DNA of 13,761 bases from JAVBSC01 sp031547305 (GCA_031547305.1 JAVBSC010000096.1:1-13761), one strand, 5' to 3'; positions 1 to 7,180 are shown, counted from the stretch's first letter. Notes: a model not told the origin generated them from the sequence alone. A program made the numbers and translations.

Positions 1-100
<100 letters not shown>

Positions 101-143
101 ACAACATCTTTCCCGACTCGCTATTTATTTGCCAAGGAACCAG

Positions 144-181
144 GCAAAAAAGCCGCCCACATTGTGGGGCGGCTTTTTTGC
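144..181. terminator. Bidirectional intrinsic terminator shared by 16S and modD
   Basis: A perfect 15-bp stem (144-158 with 167-181) closes an 8-base loop. The GC core GCCGCCC/GGGCGGC is flanked by six A on the left and six T on the right. It can therefore end transcription both of the 16S gene arriving on the plus strand and of modD arriving on the minus strand, whose stop is 24 bases away. Confidence 0.9.
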
Positions 182-205
182 GTTTACCCGGCTCGCGCTT
201 GTTCC

Positions 206-1051
206 TTATATTTTTTCCATGCGCACTTTAACGTCCGCCGGCCTGGCGTAGTATGGCGCGGAAGAAACCACCAGGCCCGCTCCGGCGGCTGCGTATCCGG
301 AGATGTTGTCCGCATTTATTCCGCCGGCTGCGGAAATCAGGCAGGCCGGGCATTCCCTGTGGGCCAGAGCCACGACTTCGCGGGCTTCCTCCAGGCTGAA
401 TTTGTCCAGTTGGAGAATGTCCGGAGAGCCTTTGACGGCCAGGCGGGCTTCGGCAAGGCTGTCCGCCTCCACAATGATCTTTTTTTCCGGCGCGGCGCGC
501 TTCAGGCGGGCGATGTGCCCGGCAAAGTCCTCGGGGTTGTCGGTAAAACAGCGGTGGTTGGCGAAGAGCAGGATGGTTTCCGCCGTGCCGCCCCGGTGGA
601 TTATGCCTCCGCCGTGCAGCACCGCCGCATGGGCCAGGACTTTTGTGCCCGGCACGCTTTTGCGCGTGCAGGCCAGGCGCAGGTTCGGGTTTACGCTTTG
701 CCCGGCCAGAACCATACGGGCCGTGCAGGCGGCCACCCCACTGGCCCATTCTATGATGTTCTGGCTGACTTTCCAGCCTAGGTGCAGCCTTTCCGCGCTG
801 CCTTCGGCCACGATCAGCGGAGTGCCGGCCGCGCAGTCCTGTCCGTCGTCCTGGAGGCGCTCAACCTGAAGGCCGAGCTTTTGCAACAGGCGTTCCGCCA
901 CCGCCAGGCCGCTCGCCCTGGTGGTCTGGCGGAAGGAGTAAGACATGCGGCCGGGCCTCTTTCCAATTCCCAGGCCGCGCGTGGTCAAATCACCCAAATT
1001 TATGTCGTCCAGAAGCCAGGTGTCCAGTTGGTTGTCCGAATAGTAAAACAT
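206..1051 (-). CDS. modD: ModD, NadC-like pyrophosphorylase of the molybdate operon
   Basis: A 281-residue protein of the nicotinate-nucleotide pyrophosphorylase (NadC/QPRTase) fold. The diagnostic stretch is TRKSVPGTK (residues 129-137), followed by a His/Gly-rich segment with HGGG and HRGG. This is the ModD version of the motif, whereas true NadC usually has an RKTTPG form. ModD proteins are encoded with molybdate transporters, but their reaction is not firmly established. Here it is the last gene of modABCD, 32 bases after modC. The ATG at 1049-1051 is preceded by AAAAGG about 6-8 bases upstream. A genuine NadC is the alternative, but motif and context favour ModD. Confidence 0.88.
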   Translation of the reverse strand: MFYYSDNQLDTWLLDDINLGDLTTRGLGIGKRPGRMSYSFRQTTRASGLAVAERLLQKLGLQVERLQDDGQDCAAGTPLIVAEGSAERLHLGWKVSQNIIEWASGVAACTARMVLAGQSVNPNLRLACTRKSVPGTKVLAHAAVLHGGGIIHRGGTAETILLFANHRCFTDNPEDFAGHIARLKRAAPEKKIIVEADSLAEARLAVKGSPDILQLDKFSLEEAREVVALAHRECPACLISAAGGINADNISGYAAAGAGLVVSSAPYYARPADVKVRMEKI

Positions 1052-1083
1052 ATGTACGCCTTTTTTTAGAGTATTTTTATTAA

Positions 1084-1701
1084 TTATCCCTCAACCACGC
1101 GTCCCTGCCGGATATGCAGGCAGGATTCGGCCAGAGCCGCGATTTCCGCGGGTTCGTGCGATACCAGCAGGACGGCGAACCCGAAGTGGCGGCGCAAGTC
1201 CGAAAGCAAGACCCATAGGCGCTCGCGCAGGTTCCAGTCAAGGCTGGAAAAAGGTTCATCCAAAAGCAGAAGTCTGGGCGAGCCGATAATGGCCCGAGCC
1301 AGGGCCGCTCTTTGGCGTTCCCCGCCGGAGATCCTGTCCGGGTAAGTGCCGGCAAGCTTCTCCATGTCCAGCCTGGCCAGGATTTCACGCCGCGACGTTT
1401 TGTCGTCAGGCTGGCCGGCAGCGTATTGCGCCAGGCGCAGATTGCCCTCCACCGTGAGGTAGGGGAAAAGATAAAGCCGTTGGTTCAGGTAACGGAAGGG
1501 CCGCTGCCACGGAGTCAGCGTTTTGATGTCCTTTCCGTAGTAGAGTAGTTCGCCGCGATATTTTCTGGCGCCGGCGATTGCGTTCAGCAGGGTGGTCTTG
1601 CCGCTTCCCGAAGGGCCGGAAACAGCAAGGCAGCCGCCGTTTCCGAGCTTGAAAGAGATATTTTCCAGAACGCCGCAGCAGATGTTACGCGTCTCTAACA
1701 T
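1084..1701 (-). CDS. modC: Molybdate ABC transporter ATPase, short form without MOP domain
   Basis: A 205-residue ABC ATPase that powers molybdate (or tungstate) import. Visible motifs are Walker A GPSGSGKTT (29-37), Q-loop Gln74, signature ISGGERQR (about 124-131), Walker B LLLLDE (144-149), D-loop SSLD and the H-loop His182 in VSHE. Canonical ModC is about 350 residues and has a C-terminal MOP/TOBE molybdate-binding domain. This one ends right after the nucleotide-binding domain, so regulatory binding of the oxyanion to the ATPase is probably absent. It overlaps the end of modB by 17 bases, which suggests translational coupling. Substrate assignment relies on the operon. Confidence 0.88.
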   Translation of the reverse strand: MLETRNICCGVLENISFKLGNGGCLAVSGPSGSGKTTLLNAIAGARKYRGELLYYGKDIKTLTPWQRPFRYLNQRLYLFPYLTVEGNLRLAQYAAGQPDDKTSRREILARLDMEKLAGTYPDRISGGERQRAALARAIIGSPRLLLLDEPFSSLDWNLRERLWVLLSDLRRHFGFAVLLVSHEPAEIAALAESCLHIRQGRVVEG

Positions 1702-2470
1702 TGGCCTGTTCCGTTTTTTGAATCAGGTGCAGGAGCAGCAGCAAGGCGCAGCCAAGGGCAATCAGCAGCACGGCGCAAGCCACGGCCACCCGGAAGTCGC
1801 CGCTGGCTATGTTGAGATATACGGCCATGGGCAGGGTTTCCGTGCGCATGCGGGAGGCGCCGGCCAGCATCAGAGTGGCTCCGAACTCCCCCAGAGAGCG
1901 GGACAAGGCCAGGATGCATCCGCCCACAAGGGGGCGCCAGCACAGCGGGACTTCGACCAGGAAAAGCGTCTTCAGCGGCGAAAGCCCCAGGTTATAGGCC
2001 GTATCCACATAGTTTATGTCCACGGAGGCAAAAGCGGAAACGGCGCTGCGCGTGAGAATGGAGCTGGCCACGTATGTTTGGGCGATCACAACGCCCAGAG
2101 GCGAGAAAAGGCTGGCCGCGAAAGATGGGAAGAGCCCGCCCACCAGCCCCTGGCGGCCAAGAAGCAGCAAAAGCCCTATGCCCACCACCAGTGGCGGCAT
2201 GACCAGAGGCAGATCCAAGGCCAGGTTCAGCCAGCGCTTGCCCGCGAAGTTGTGGCGGGCAAGCGCCCAGGCGGCCGGAACGGAAATCCCGGCCGCCAGC
2301 GCGAGCGAGGCAAGGGAGGTAAGCGTGGACATACGGACGGCGAAAAGGATTTCCGGATCGCCGAGGATGTTCGTTATGGTCAGCCAGTCCAGTCGGGCCA
2401 GAAGAGAGCCCAGGGAGCCGAAAATCGTGGCCAGCAGGAGAGCCAGCGGAATAAAAGCGAGTTTGGCCAC
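1685..2470 (-). CDS. modB: Molybdate ABC transporter permease
   Basis: A 261-residue hydrophobic protein with about five or six membrane segments, the inner-membrane channel of the Mod importer. Family hallmarks are LPLVMPPLVVGIGLLLLLG (about 90-108) and GEFGATLMLAG near residues 190-205, plus an EAA-type loop (the segment around NYVDTAYNLGLSPLKT) that contacts the ATPase. The start is GTG at 2468-2470, two bases after the modA stop, with no strong Shine-Dalgarno, so it is probably translated by coupling to modA. Its 3' end overlaps modC by 17 bases. TupB/WtpB-type tungstate permeases are the close alternative. Confidence 0.9.
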   Translation of the reverse strand: MAKLAFIPLALLLATIFGSLGSLLARLDWLTITNILGDPEILFAVRMSTLTSLASLALAAGISVPAAWALARHNFAGKRWLNLALDLPLVMPPLVVGIGLLLLLGRQGLVGGLFPSFAASLFSPLGVVIAQTYVASSILTRSAVSAFASVDINYVDTAYNLGLSPLKTLFLVEVPLCWRPLVGGCILALSRSLGEFGATLMLAGASRMRTETLPMAVYLNIASGDFRVAVACAVLLIALGCALLLLLHLIQKTEQANVRDA

Positions 2471-2472
2471 GC

Positions 2473-3228
2473 TTATTTCGTCTGGTTGTCCAGGGGCAGG
2501 AAACCGGCCTCAATGAAAATTTTGACGTTCTCCGGCCTGGCAAAGTAATCGGCGAGCCGTCTGGCCTCGCCCGGATTTTCGCTGGTGCTCAGCGCGGCGA
2601 TGACGCTTACCTCCTGCGGAGTGCCCTTTGGGGTGGGCAGAATAACCAGGTCGTCGTTTTTCACCGCGTCCGAATAACCGATGATGGCCGCGTCAACATC
2701 GTTGTTTTCCAGGTACATCAGCACCTGCTTTATGGTGGTGCCGCGTACTGCCACTTTGGCCCGCAGGGCGTCCCCGTGCCCGCTGGCGTTCAGCATGGCC
2801 TCGCCGGCCTTGCCCAGAGCGATGGCCTGGGGATCGCCCATGCCCAGGCGCAGGTCGCTCTTGGCCAGATCCGCGAAAGTTTTGATGCCTTCGGCCTTGC
2901 TCTTGAGCACGGCCATCACGGCGGTGTGCAGCACCAGCTTGTGCCGCACGAGCACCTCATTGTTTTTGGCGATGTCATCCACATAAGATTCAGAGCCGGA
3001 CAGAAAAGCATCGCCTGCCTTTGTCGCGTTGAAGCGCGTCAAAAGCTGCCCCATGCCGGCGTACTCAACGGTCACCTTATTCCCGGTCTCCGCCTCGAAT
3101 TTGCCGATTATCTTGTCCGCCGACGTTCTCAAGCCAGCCCCGGCGTACATGTGCAGTTCCGCGGCCAGGGCTGTTGATTGGGCAAAGGAAACGACAAGGA
3201 TTACGGCAAGCGTAAGGCAGCTGATCAT
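2473..3228 (-). CDS. modA: Molybdate (or tungstate) periplasmic binding protein
   Basis: A 251-residue secreted solute-binding protein, the first gene of the operon. Residues 1-22/23 form a Sec signal peptide (hydrophobic core, cleavage around ALA-AE). There is no lipobox, so it is likely a free periplasmic protein. The mature part starts with the ModA-type pattern of strand, small-residue oxyanion loop (YAGAG) and helix, then VTVEYAGMG, GDAFLSGSESYVDDI and a C-terminal FLPL segment. The ATG is preceded by CAGGAG (3235-3240) at good spacing. The oxyanion loop differs from the usual AASS of E. coli-type ModA, so tungstate specificity cannot be excluded. Confidence 0.87.
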   Translation of the reverse strand: MISCLTLAVILVVSFAQSTALAAELHMYAGAGLRTSADKIIGKFEAETGNKVTVEYAGMGQLLTRFNATKAGDAFLSGSESYVDDIAKNNEVLVRHKLVLHTAVMAVLKSKAEGIKTFADLAKSDLRLGMGDPQAIALGKAGEAMLNASGHGDALRAKVAVRGTTIKQVLMYLENNDVDAAIIGYSDAVKNDDLVILPTPKGTPQEVSVIAALSTSENPGEARRLADYFARPENVKIFIEAGFLPLDNQTK

Positions 3229-3271
3229 GGCTGGCTCCTGAGAAATTTGAATGTTTTATTGTTAAAGACGA

Positions 3272-3298
3272 CATATAATATTTATACAATGCATTCAA
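3272..3298 (-). promoter_or_regulatory. Candidate modA promoter with AT-rich dyad
   Basis: On the minus strand TTGAAT (3293-3298) and TATATG (3272-3277) are separated by 15 bases. The stretch between them holds a loose TATA/TATA dyad (TATAAATATTATA). Molybdate operons are often repressed by ModE at TATA-containing dyads at the promoter, so this is the natural place for such an operator. The match is too poor to name the site. The expected transcript leader is about 35-40 bases. Confidence 0.35.
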
Positions 3299-3313
3299 GG
3301 AAAAAGAGGACGG

Positions 3314-3336
3314 AAAAGGCGCCCTTGCGAGCGCCT
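3314..3336 (-). terminator. Weak terminator after rubrerythrin
   Basis: On the minus strand the 6-bp stem AGGCGC/GCGCCT (3331-3336 with 3317-3322) and an 8-base loop run directly into TTTTCC. It lies 31 bases past the rubrerythrin stop and upstream of the modA promoter, so it would separate the two units. The stem is short. Confidence 0.5.
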
Positions 3337-3366
3337 CAATGTTTTGCCGGAAAATTCAAGCGAATT

Positions 3367-3942
3367 TTACCAGTTTTCGCACAAAAGTTCGAAATGCGCC
3401 TGAGGGTGCGCGCAGGCCGGACACATATCCGGTGCGCCAACGCCTTCGTGGACATATCCGCAGTTGCGGCAGCGCCATTTTACGCGCGCTTCGCGTTTAA
3501 AGACGCGTCCTTCCCTGATGTTGGCGGCAAAGCCCAGAAAACGCCTTTCATGCCAGGCTTCAGCCTCCGCAATGGCCCGCATGACCGCGGCAACTTCCGA
3601 AAAGCCTTCGTCCGCCGCGATTTTGGCGAAGGACGGGTACATTTCCGTGTGCTCGTGATGCTCCCCGGCGGCGGATGCTATAAGGTTGGCTTCGGTCACA
3701 GCAATGACCCCCGCCGGAAAGGCCGCTTCTATCATCACCTCTCCGCCTTCAAGGAATTTGAACAGGCGTTTGGCGTGCTCTTTTTCCTGGTTGGCGGTTT
3801 CCTCAAAAACGTGCGAAATCTGCACAAAGCCTTCCGCCTTGGCCTTGCCGGCAAAAAAAGTATAGCGGTTGCGGGCCTGGGATTCGCCGGCAAAGGCGGT
3901 AAGAATATTTTTTTCGGTCTTGCTGCCTCTAAGTGATTTCAT
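3367..3942 (-). CDS. rbr: Rubrerythrin
   Basis: A 191-residue cytoplasmic diiron peroxidase that reduces hydrogen peroxide in anaerobes, using electrons delivered through its rubredoxin-type centre. The ferritin-like domain has the expected ligands: Glu20, Glu53 with His56 (EKEH), Glu94, Glu97, Glu128 with His131. The C-terminal rubredoxin-like site is Cys158-X2-Cys161 and Cys174-X2-Cys177. Length equals the classical Desulfovibrio rubrerythrin. The start at 3942 is chosen because AAGGAG (3949-3954) lies 6 bases upstream and the protein then opens with MKSLRGSKTEKN. The frame continues upstream to an ATG at 3999, but that lies inside the promoter. Confidence 0.97.
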   Translation of the reverse strand: MKSLRGSKTEKNILTAFAGESQARNRYTFFAGKAKAEGFVQISHVFEETANQEKEHAKRLFKFLEGGEVMIEAAFPAGVIAVTEANLIASAAGEHHEHTEMYPSFAKIAADEGFSEVAAVMRAIAEAEAWHERRFLGFAANIREGRVFKREARVKWRCRNCGYVHEGVGAPDMCPACAHPQAHFELLCENW

Positions 3943-3970
3943 GGGATTCTCCTTTATGGTGTATGGTATT

Positions 3971-3999
3971 ATTATATATGCCGAACTTAACTTTGCCAC
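3971..3999 (-). promoter_or_regulatory. Candidate rubrerythrin promoter
   Basis: On the minus strand a perfect TATAAT (3971-3976) sits 17 bases from GTGGCA (3994-3999, 4 of 6 matches to TTGACA). Transcription would start near 3964, leaving a leader of about 20 bases. The -35 box is only a few bases downstream of the flagellin terminator. I looked for a PerR-like dyad and found no convincing one. Confidence 0.55.
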
Positions 4000-4004
4000 T
4001 ATGA

Positions 4005-4039
4005 TAATAAAAACAGGCGCCCCCTGCCAGGGGCGCCTG
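4005..4039 (-). terminator. Intrinsic terminator of the flagellin gene
   Basis: On the minus strand a perfect 10-bp GC-rich stem (CAGGCGCCCC/GGGGCGCCTG, 4014-4023 with 4030-4039, loop of six) is followed by TTTTTATTAT. It lies about 100 bases beyond the flagellin stop. The 95 bases between stop and hairpin hold nothing recognisable. Confidence 0.88.
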
Positions 4040-4135
4040 CGGCGGTGACTTTTCCGGTTTTTCCTTGAGCTGGCAAGGCCCGGATACTCGGTCTGTTGAG
4101 TGCGGTTAGTTAATGGTGTCCGATATTGGTGCGGC

Positions 4136-5026
4136 TTATCCGGTTATCAGTTGCAAAGCCATTCTGGGCATGGAGTTGGCCTGTGACAGCATGGCCACGC
4201 CCGCCTGGCTGAGAATCTGGTTGCGTACGAACTCCGTCATTTCCAGGGACACGTCCACGTCGGAAATCCGGGATTCAGCGGCCTGCAGGTTCTCTGCCTG
4301 AATCTGCAGGTTGCTGATGGTATTTTCCAGGCGGTTCTGCATGGCTCCAAGGCTGGCGCGAATCTTGTCCTTGGAGGTGATGGCCTTGTTGATCTTGTCC
4401 AGGGCCAGCTGCGCGGCGCCCTGGGTGGAAATGCTGTAGCCGTCGCCCGGGGCGGCCTGGTTGCCGAGGCCGAGGGCGGAGGCCGTGGAGTTGCCTATGC
4501 TGATGTAGTAGTAGTCCTCCGAACTGTCGTTGGCCGTTCCGAAGTGAACCTTCATCTGGCCGGTGGACTTCAGGGCATTGCCGTTGTGCACGGAGCTGGA
4601 CAGGTTGCCGTTGAGCAGATACACGCCGTTGAAGTCCGTGGCGTTGGCGATTCGGGTTATTTCCGAAGCCATGGCCTGGTATTCGGACTCGATCATCAGG
4701 CGCTGGTCCGAACTGTAGGTGCCGGTGGCGGCCTGTTCGGCCAGTTCCTTCATACGGATGAGCTTTTCGTCGATAACGCCCAAGGCGCCGTCCGCGGTCT
4801 GAATCATGGAGATCGCGTCATTGGCGTTGCGCACGCCCTGGTTCAGGGCGGCTATGTCTGCCCGCATAAGTTCGCGGATGGCCAGGCCGGCGGCGTCGTC
4901 GGCCGCAGTGCCCACACGCAAGCCAGAAGACAGGCGGCGCACGGAAGTGGCGAGCGCGTCGTAAGACGTGCCCAGGTTGCGCGAGGCGTTCATCGCCATC
5001 ATGTTATGGTTTATTATAAGAGCCAT
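4136..5026 (-). CDS. fliC: Flagellin
   Basis: A 296-residue flagellin, the filament subunit exported through the flagellar type III system. The N-terminal D0/D1 domain starts with ALIINHN and contains RLSSGLRVGTAADDAAGLAI (residues about 31-50). The region corresponding to the TLR5 site is IRMKELAEQAA (90-100). The C-terminal D1/D0 contains the LGAMQNRLE and AESRISDVD signatures. The variable middle part is small (about 140-200). The start at 5026 is preferred over an in-frame ATG at 5032 because AGGAGG (5034-5039) is 7 bases from the former but 1 base from the latter. It is monocistronic here, with a sigma-28 promoter and its own terminator. No other flagellar gene is in the window. Confidence 0.96.
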   Translation of the reverse strand: MALIINHNMMAMNASRNLGTSYDALATSVRRLSSGLRVGTAADDAAGLAIRELMRADIAALNQGVRNANDAISMIQTADGALGVIDEKLIRMKELAEQAATGTYSSDQRLMIESEYQAMASEITRIANATDFNGVYLLNGNLSSSVHNGNALKSTGQMKVHFGTANDSSEDYYYISIGNSTASALGLGNQAAPGDGYSISTQGAAQLALDKINKAITSKDKIRASLGAMQNRLENTISNLQIQAENLQAAESRISDVDVSLEMTEFVRNQILSQAGVAMLSQANSMPRMALQLITG

Positions 5027-5125
5027 GACCATTCCTCCTTGAATAGGTCACATTGCACATTCCGAATATCCGGCTGTTTTTCGCCCTGCCTCCTCCAGCC
5101 GATAAAAGTTCCCGCTTGTGTGTCA

Positions 5126-5152
5126 TTATCGGCCATATAGATTAAAACTTTA
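5126..5152 (-). promoter_or_regulatory. Sigma-28 (FliA) promoter of flagellin
   Basis: On the minus strand TAAAGTTT (5145-5152), an 11-base spacer, then GCCGATAA (5126-5133). This is an exact match to the FliA consensus as I know it from enterobacteria. Transcription should start near 5119, giving a leader of about 90 bases before the ATG at 5026. It places the flagellin in the late class of the flagellar cascade. Confidence 0.93.
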
Positions 5153-5226
5153 GAGGCTGCTTATAAAATACGCCTTTTGTCCAATAGTCTCGTCAAGCTC
5201 CCAAAAGCCCGCGCTCTGCCATTGGC

Positions 5227-5245
5227 GTAAAATACGTTATTTTAC
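5227..5245. repeat. 19-base perfect palindrome, possible operator
   Basis: GTAAAATA, a 3-base centre CGT, then TATTTTAC: a perfect 8-bp inverted repeat. It lies between the divergent flagellin and sulfotransferase genes, about 60 bases upstream of the predicted sulfotransferase -35 box. Part of it (TAAAATACG) recurs at 5164-5172. I do not recognise it as a Fur, PerR, Rex or CRP/FNR site. The rest of the 317-base gene-free stretch 5027-5343 holds the flagellin leader, the sigma-28 promoter and the sulfotransferase promoter, and nothing else I can see. Confidence 0.55.
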
Positions 5246-5307
5246 TCGGAAGCCGCTCCAGGTCGCTTTATTTGCGGCATCACGGCGGCCGCCTTTTTCC
5301 GCGGGCA

Positions 5308-5336
5308 TTGCGCTGAATCGGGACGGGGTGTATACA
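5308..5336 (+). promoter_or_regulatory. Candidate sulfotransferase promoter
   Basis: TTGCGC (5308-5313) and TATACA (5331-5336) are separated by exactly 17 bases. Each hexamer matches the housekeeping consensus at 4 or more of 6 positions. The predicted start point (about 5343) coincides with the ATG at 5344, so the transcript would be leaderless. Confidence 0.5.
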
Positions 5337-5343
5337 GTCGCCT

Positions 5344-6201
5344 ATGGATAAAAATGATCTGTTCGTTTTTTTGCATATCCCGCGTACCGGCGGCACCACG
5401 CTGAACAATATTTTTTCCGCCAATTTGCCTGGAAAAAGCGTCCTTTCCCTGTACAGCCGGGAAGATTTCGCCGCCCGGTCGCGTATTGCCGAACTGCTGC
5501 CTCAACTGCGCCTGGTGCAGGGGCATTTTTTGCACGACCAGTTGGTGGAAAATCTCACCCGGCTCCGCCTTACAAAAATAATCAGCTTCATCCGGCATCC
5601 GGTGGAGCGCCTGGTTTCCGAATACCTTTTTCTGAAAAACTGGCCCCATTCCCAAGTCTATGACCTCATCCGCGCGCAAAACCTGAGCTTTGCCGATTAC
5701 ATCAGCCTGGACACCAAGGAATTCCGCTACCGGACCAAAAACCTCATGACCAGGATATTTTCCCGCCTGCCTTTTGATGGTCCGCCCCCGTCCGAGGCCG
5801 TCCCCCTGGCCGTGGAGAACGCCGGAAGCTACGCCCTGATCGGCCTGACTGAATATTTTGACGAAAGCCTGCTTCTGCTGGGCGACCTGATGGGACTCGC
5901 CAATCTTTATTACGAACGCCAGAACGCCCTGGCCCAGAGCCTTAAGGAGGGCGTTTCCCAAGAAGACCGCGCCTTGGCCGCGGAATATAATCAGGCGGAT
6001 CTTGAGCTTTATCGTATTTTAAAGGCAGACTTTGAAGCCAAGCTGGCCGCGCGGCCTTTTTTGTTCAGAGCTCGTCTGGCTAAGTTTAAAACCGTCAATG
6101 CCAAAATGAACAAGGTGATGGGCTTGATCAACGAGCGGGACGGGCTGGACAGGGGAGATATTCTTAATCCGAAGCGAGTGTGGGATTATGCCGGAGACTG
6201 A
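5344..6201 (+). CDS. Sulfotransferase family 2 protein
   Basis: A 285-residue protein of the Sulfotransfer_2 type, expected to move sulfate from PAPS to a sugar or other hydroxyl acceptor. The 5'-phosphosulfate loop is HIPRTGGTTL (11-20), close to the protein start as usual. The 3'-phosphate site is FIRHPVERLVSEY (82-94), where Arg84 and Ser92 correspond to the PAPS-contacting pair. His61 in QGHF may be the catalytic base. No signal peptide or membrane segment is evident, so it is probably cytosolic. No Shine-Dalgarno precedes the ATG, and the nearest purine-rich stretch is over 15 bases away. The EamA transporter follows 42 bases downstream and is likely co-transcribed. The acceptor is unknown; flagellar or surface glycan is a guess from position. 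Confidence 0.85.
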   Translation: MDKNDLFVFLHIPRTGGTTLNNIFSANLPGKSVLSLYSREDFAARSRIAELLPQLRLVQGHFLHDQLVENLTRLRLTKIISFIRHPVERLVSEYLFLKNWPHSQVYDLIRAQNLSFADYISLDTKEFRYRTKNLMTRIFSRLPFDGPPPSEAVPLAVENAGSYALIGLTEYFDESLLLLGDLMGLANLYYERQNALAQSLKEGVSQEDRALAAEYNQADLELYRILKADFEAKLAARPFLFRARLAKFKTVNAKMNKVMGLINERDGLDRGDILNPKRVWDYAGD

Positions 6202-6243
6202 AATGCCGCCATTTGTGTCTGAAGCGTCCGGGGCGGGGACGCC

Positions 6244-7089
6244 ATGACCACGACGCTCATCTTCACGCTGCTTGGCGCGGCCATGTTTCACGCCGTCTGG
6301 AACACCATCATCAAGGGTGGTTCCGACAAACTTATGGAAACGGTCATGAAGGCCTGCAGCAGCAGTTTGCTCGCCCTGTTCGTGCTGCCCTTCCTGCCGA
6401 CTCCGGCTCCGGCCTCGTGGCCGTATCTTGCCGCGACTGTCTGCATCCATACGTTTTATTACCTGTTCCTGGCCAATGCGTACCGTGGGGCTGACATGAG
6501 CTACGCTTACACTTTGATGCGCGGCACCGCCCCCCTGCTGACCGCCCTGGTGACGGTCTTCATCTTGCACGACACTTTGTCCGCAGGAGGATGGCTTGGC
6601 GTGCTCCTGCTTTCCCTGGGCATTCTCATGCTCACCCTGGACTGCGCGCGCTGCGGCGTCTTCAATCCGTTGGCCACCGCGCTGGCCATGGGCAATGCCC
6701 TGGTCATCATGGGCTATACGGTGGTGGACGGTTCCGGGGTGAGGCTGGCCGGCCAGGCGGTATCGTATATTTTTTGGATGTTTTTTCTCAATATTTTGCC
6801 GCTGTTATTTTTTGTCCTGCTCCGCCGGAAGCTGGAATTTTTTCGCTATGTCCGGCGCCGTTGGAAGTTCGGGCTGGCCGGAGGCCTTTGCAGCAACGTG
6901 GCCTATGGCTTGTCCATATGGGCAATGAGCCGCGCGCCCATTTCTCTTGTGGCGGCTTTGCGCGAAACATCAGTCGTCTTCGGCATGCTCATGGCGGTGA
7001 TTTTTCTGAAAGAACGGATGAGCGCCATAAAGATTTCGGCGGTGCTGCTGGTGCTTGCCGGGGCCATTTGTGTTAAGGTTCTGGCTTGA
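6244..7089 (+). CDS. EamA/DMT-superfamily transporter
   Basis: A 281-residue inner-membrane protein with about ten hydrophobic helices arranged as two EamA repeats (about 1-135 and 145-281), the usual length and architecture of drug/metabolite transporters. Each half has the family's charged or aromatic turns, for example YRGADMSYAYTLMRGTAPLLT in the first and SRAPISLVAALRETSVVFGML in the second. It starts 42 bases after the sulfotransferase stop with only a G-rich run as a weak ribosome site, which suggests one transcript. The substrate cannot be read from sequence; members export amino acids, nucleotide sugars or other small metabolites. Confidence 0.87.
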   Translation: MTTTLIFTLLGAAMFHAVWNTIIKGGSDKLMETVMKACSSSLLALFVLPFLPTPAPASWPYLAATVCIHTFYYLFLANAYRGADMSYAYTLMRGTAPLLTALVTVFILHDTLSAGGWLGVLLLSLGILMLTLDCARCGVFNPLATALAMGNALVIMGYTVVDGSGVRLAGQAVSYIFWMFFLNILPLLFFVLLRRKLEFFRYVRRRWKFGLAGGLCSNVAYGLSIWAMSRAPISLVAALRETSVVFGMLMAVIFLKERMSAIKISAVLLVLAGAICVKVLA

Positions 7090-7109
7090 AAGCGGCGGAA
7101 CGCCGCTTT
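7089..7109 (+). terminator. Hairpin at the end of the EamA gene
   Basis: A perfect 9-bp stem AAAGCGGCG/CGCCGCTTT with a GAA loop begins at the stop codon. It ends in TTTG rather than a long T run, so it may be a weak terminator or an RNA-stabilising 3' structure. It separates the sulfotransferase-EamA unit from the PfpI gene. Confidence 0.5.
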
Positions 7110-7180
7110 GCCCGCGGCTTGGCGCGGAGTTGCCCGCCGCTGGTGCGCAACCGTAACTTTTTAAGAAGGTCAGGTGTTTA

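Noticed and set aside
164..781. Long plus-strand frames opposite modD, modB, rubrerythrin, flagellin and hslU
   Set aside because: They are antisense shadows of well-supported genes, with no recognisable domain and low-complexity composition.
206..1051. Reading the NadC-like gene as the NAD-biosynthesis enzyme NadC
   Set aside because: The TRKSVPGTK form of the motif and its position at the end of modABC fit ModD better; no nadA or nadB is nearby.
3960..4000. A PerR box at the rubrerythrin promoter
   Set aside because: The AT-rich stretch shows only about 5 of 9 symmetric positions, no better than chance in such sequence.
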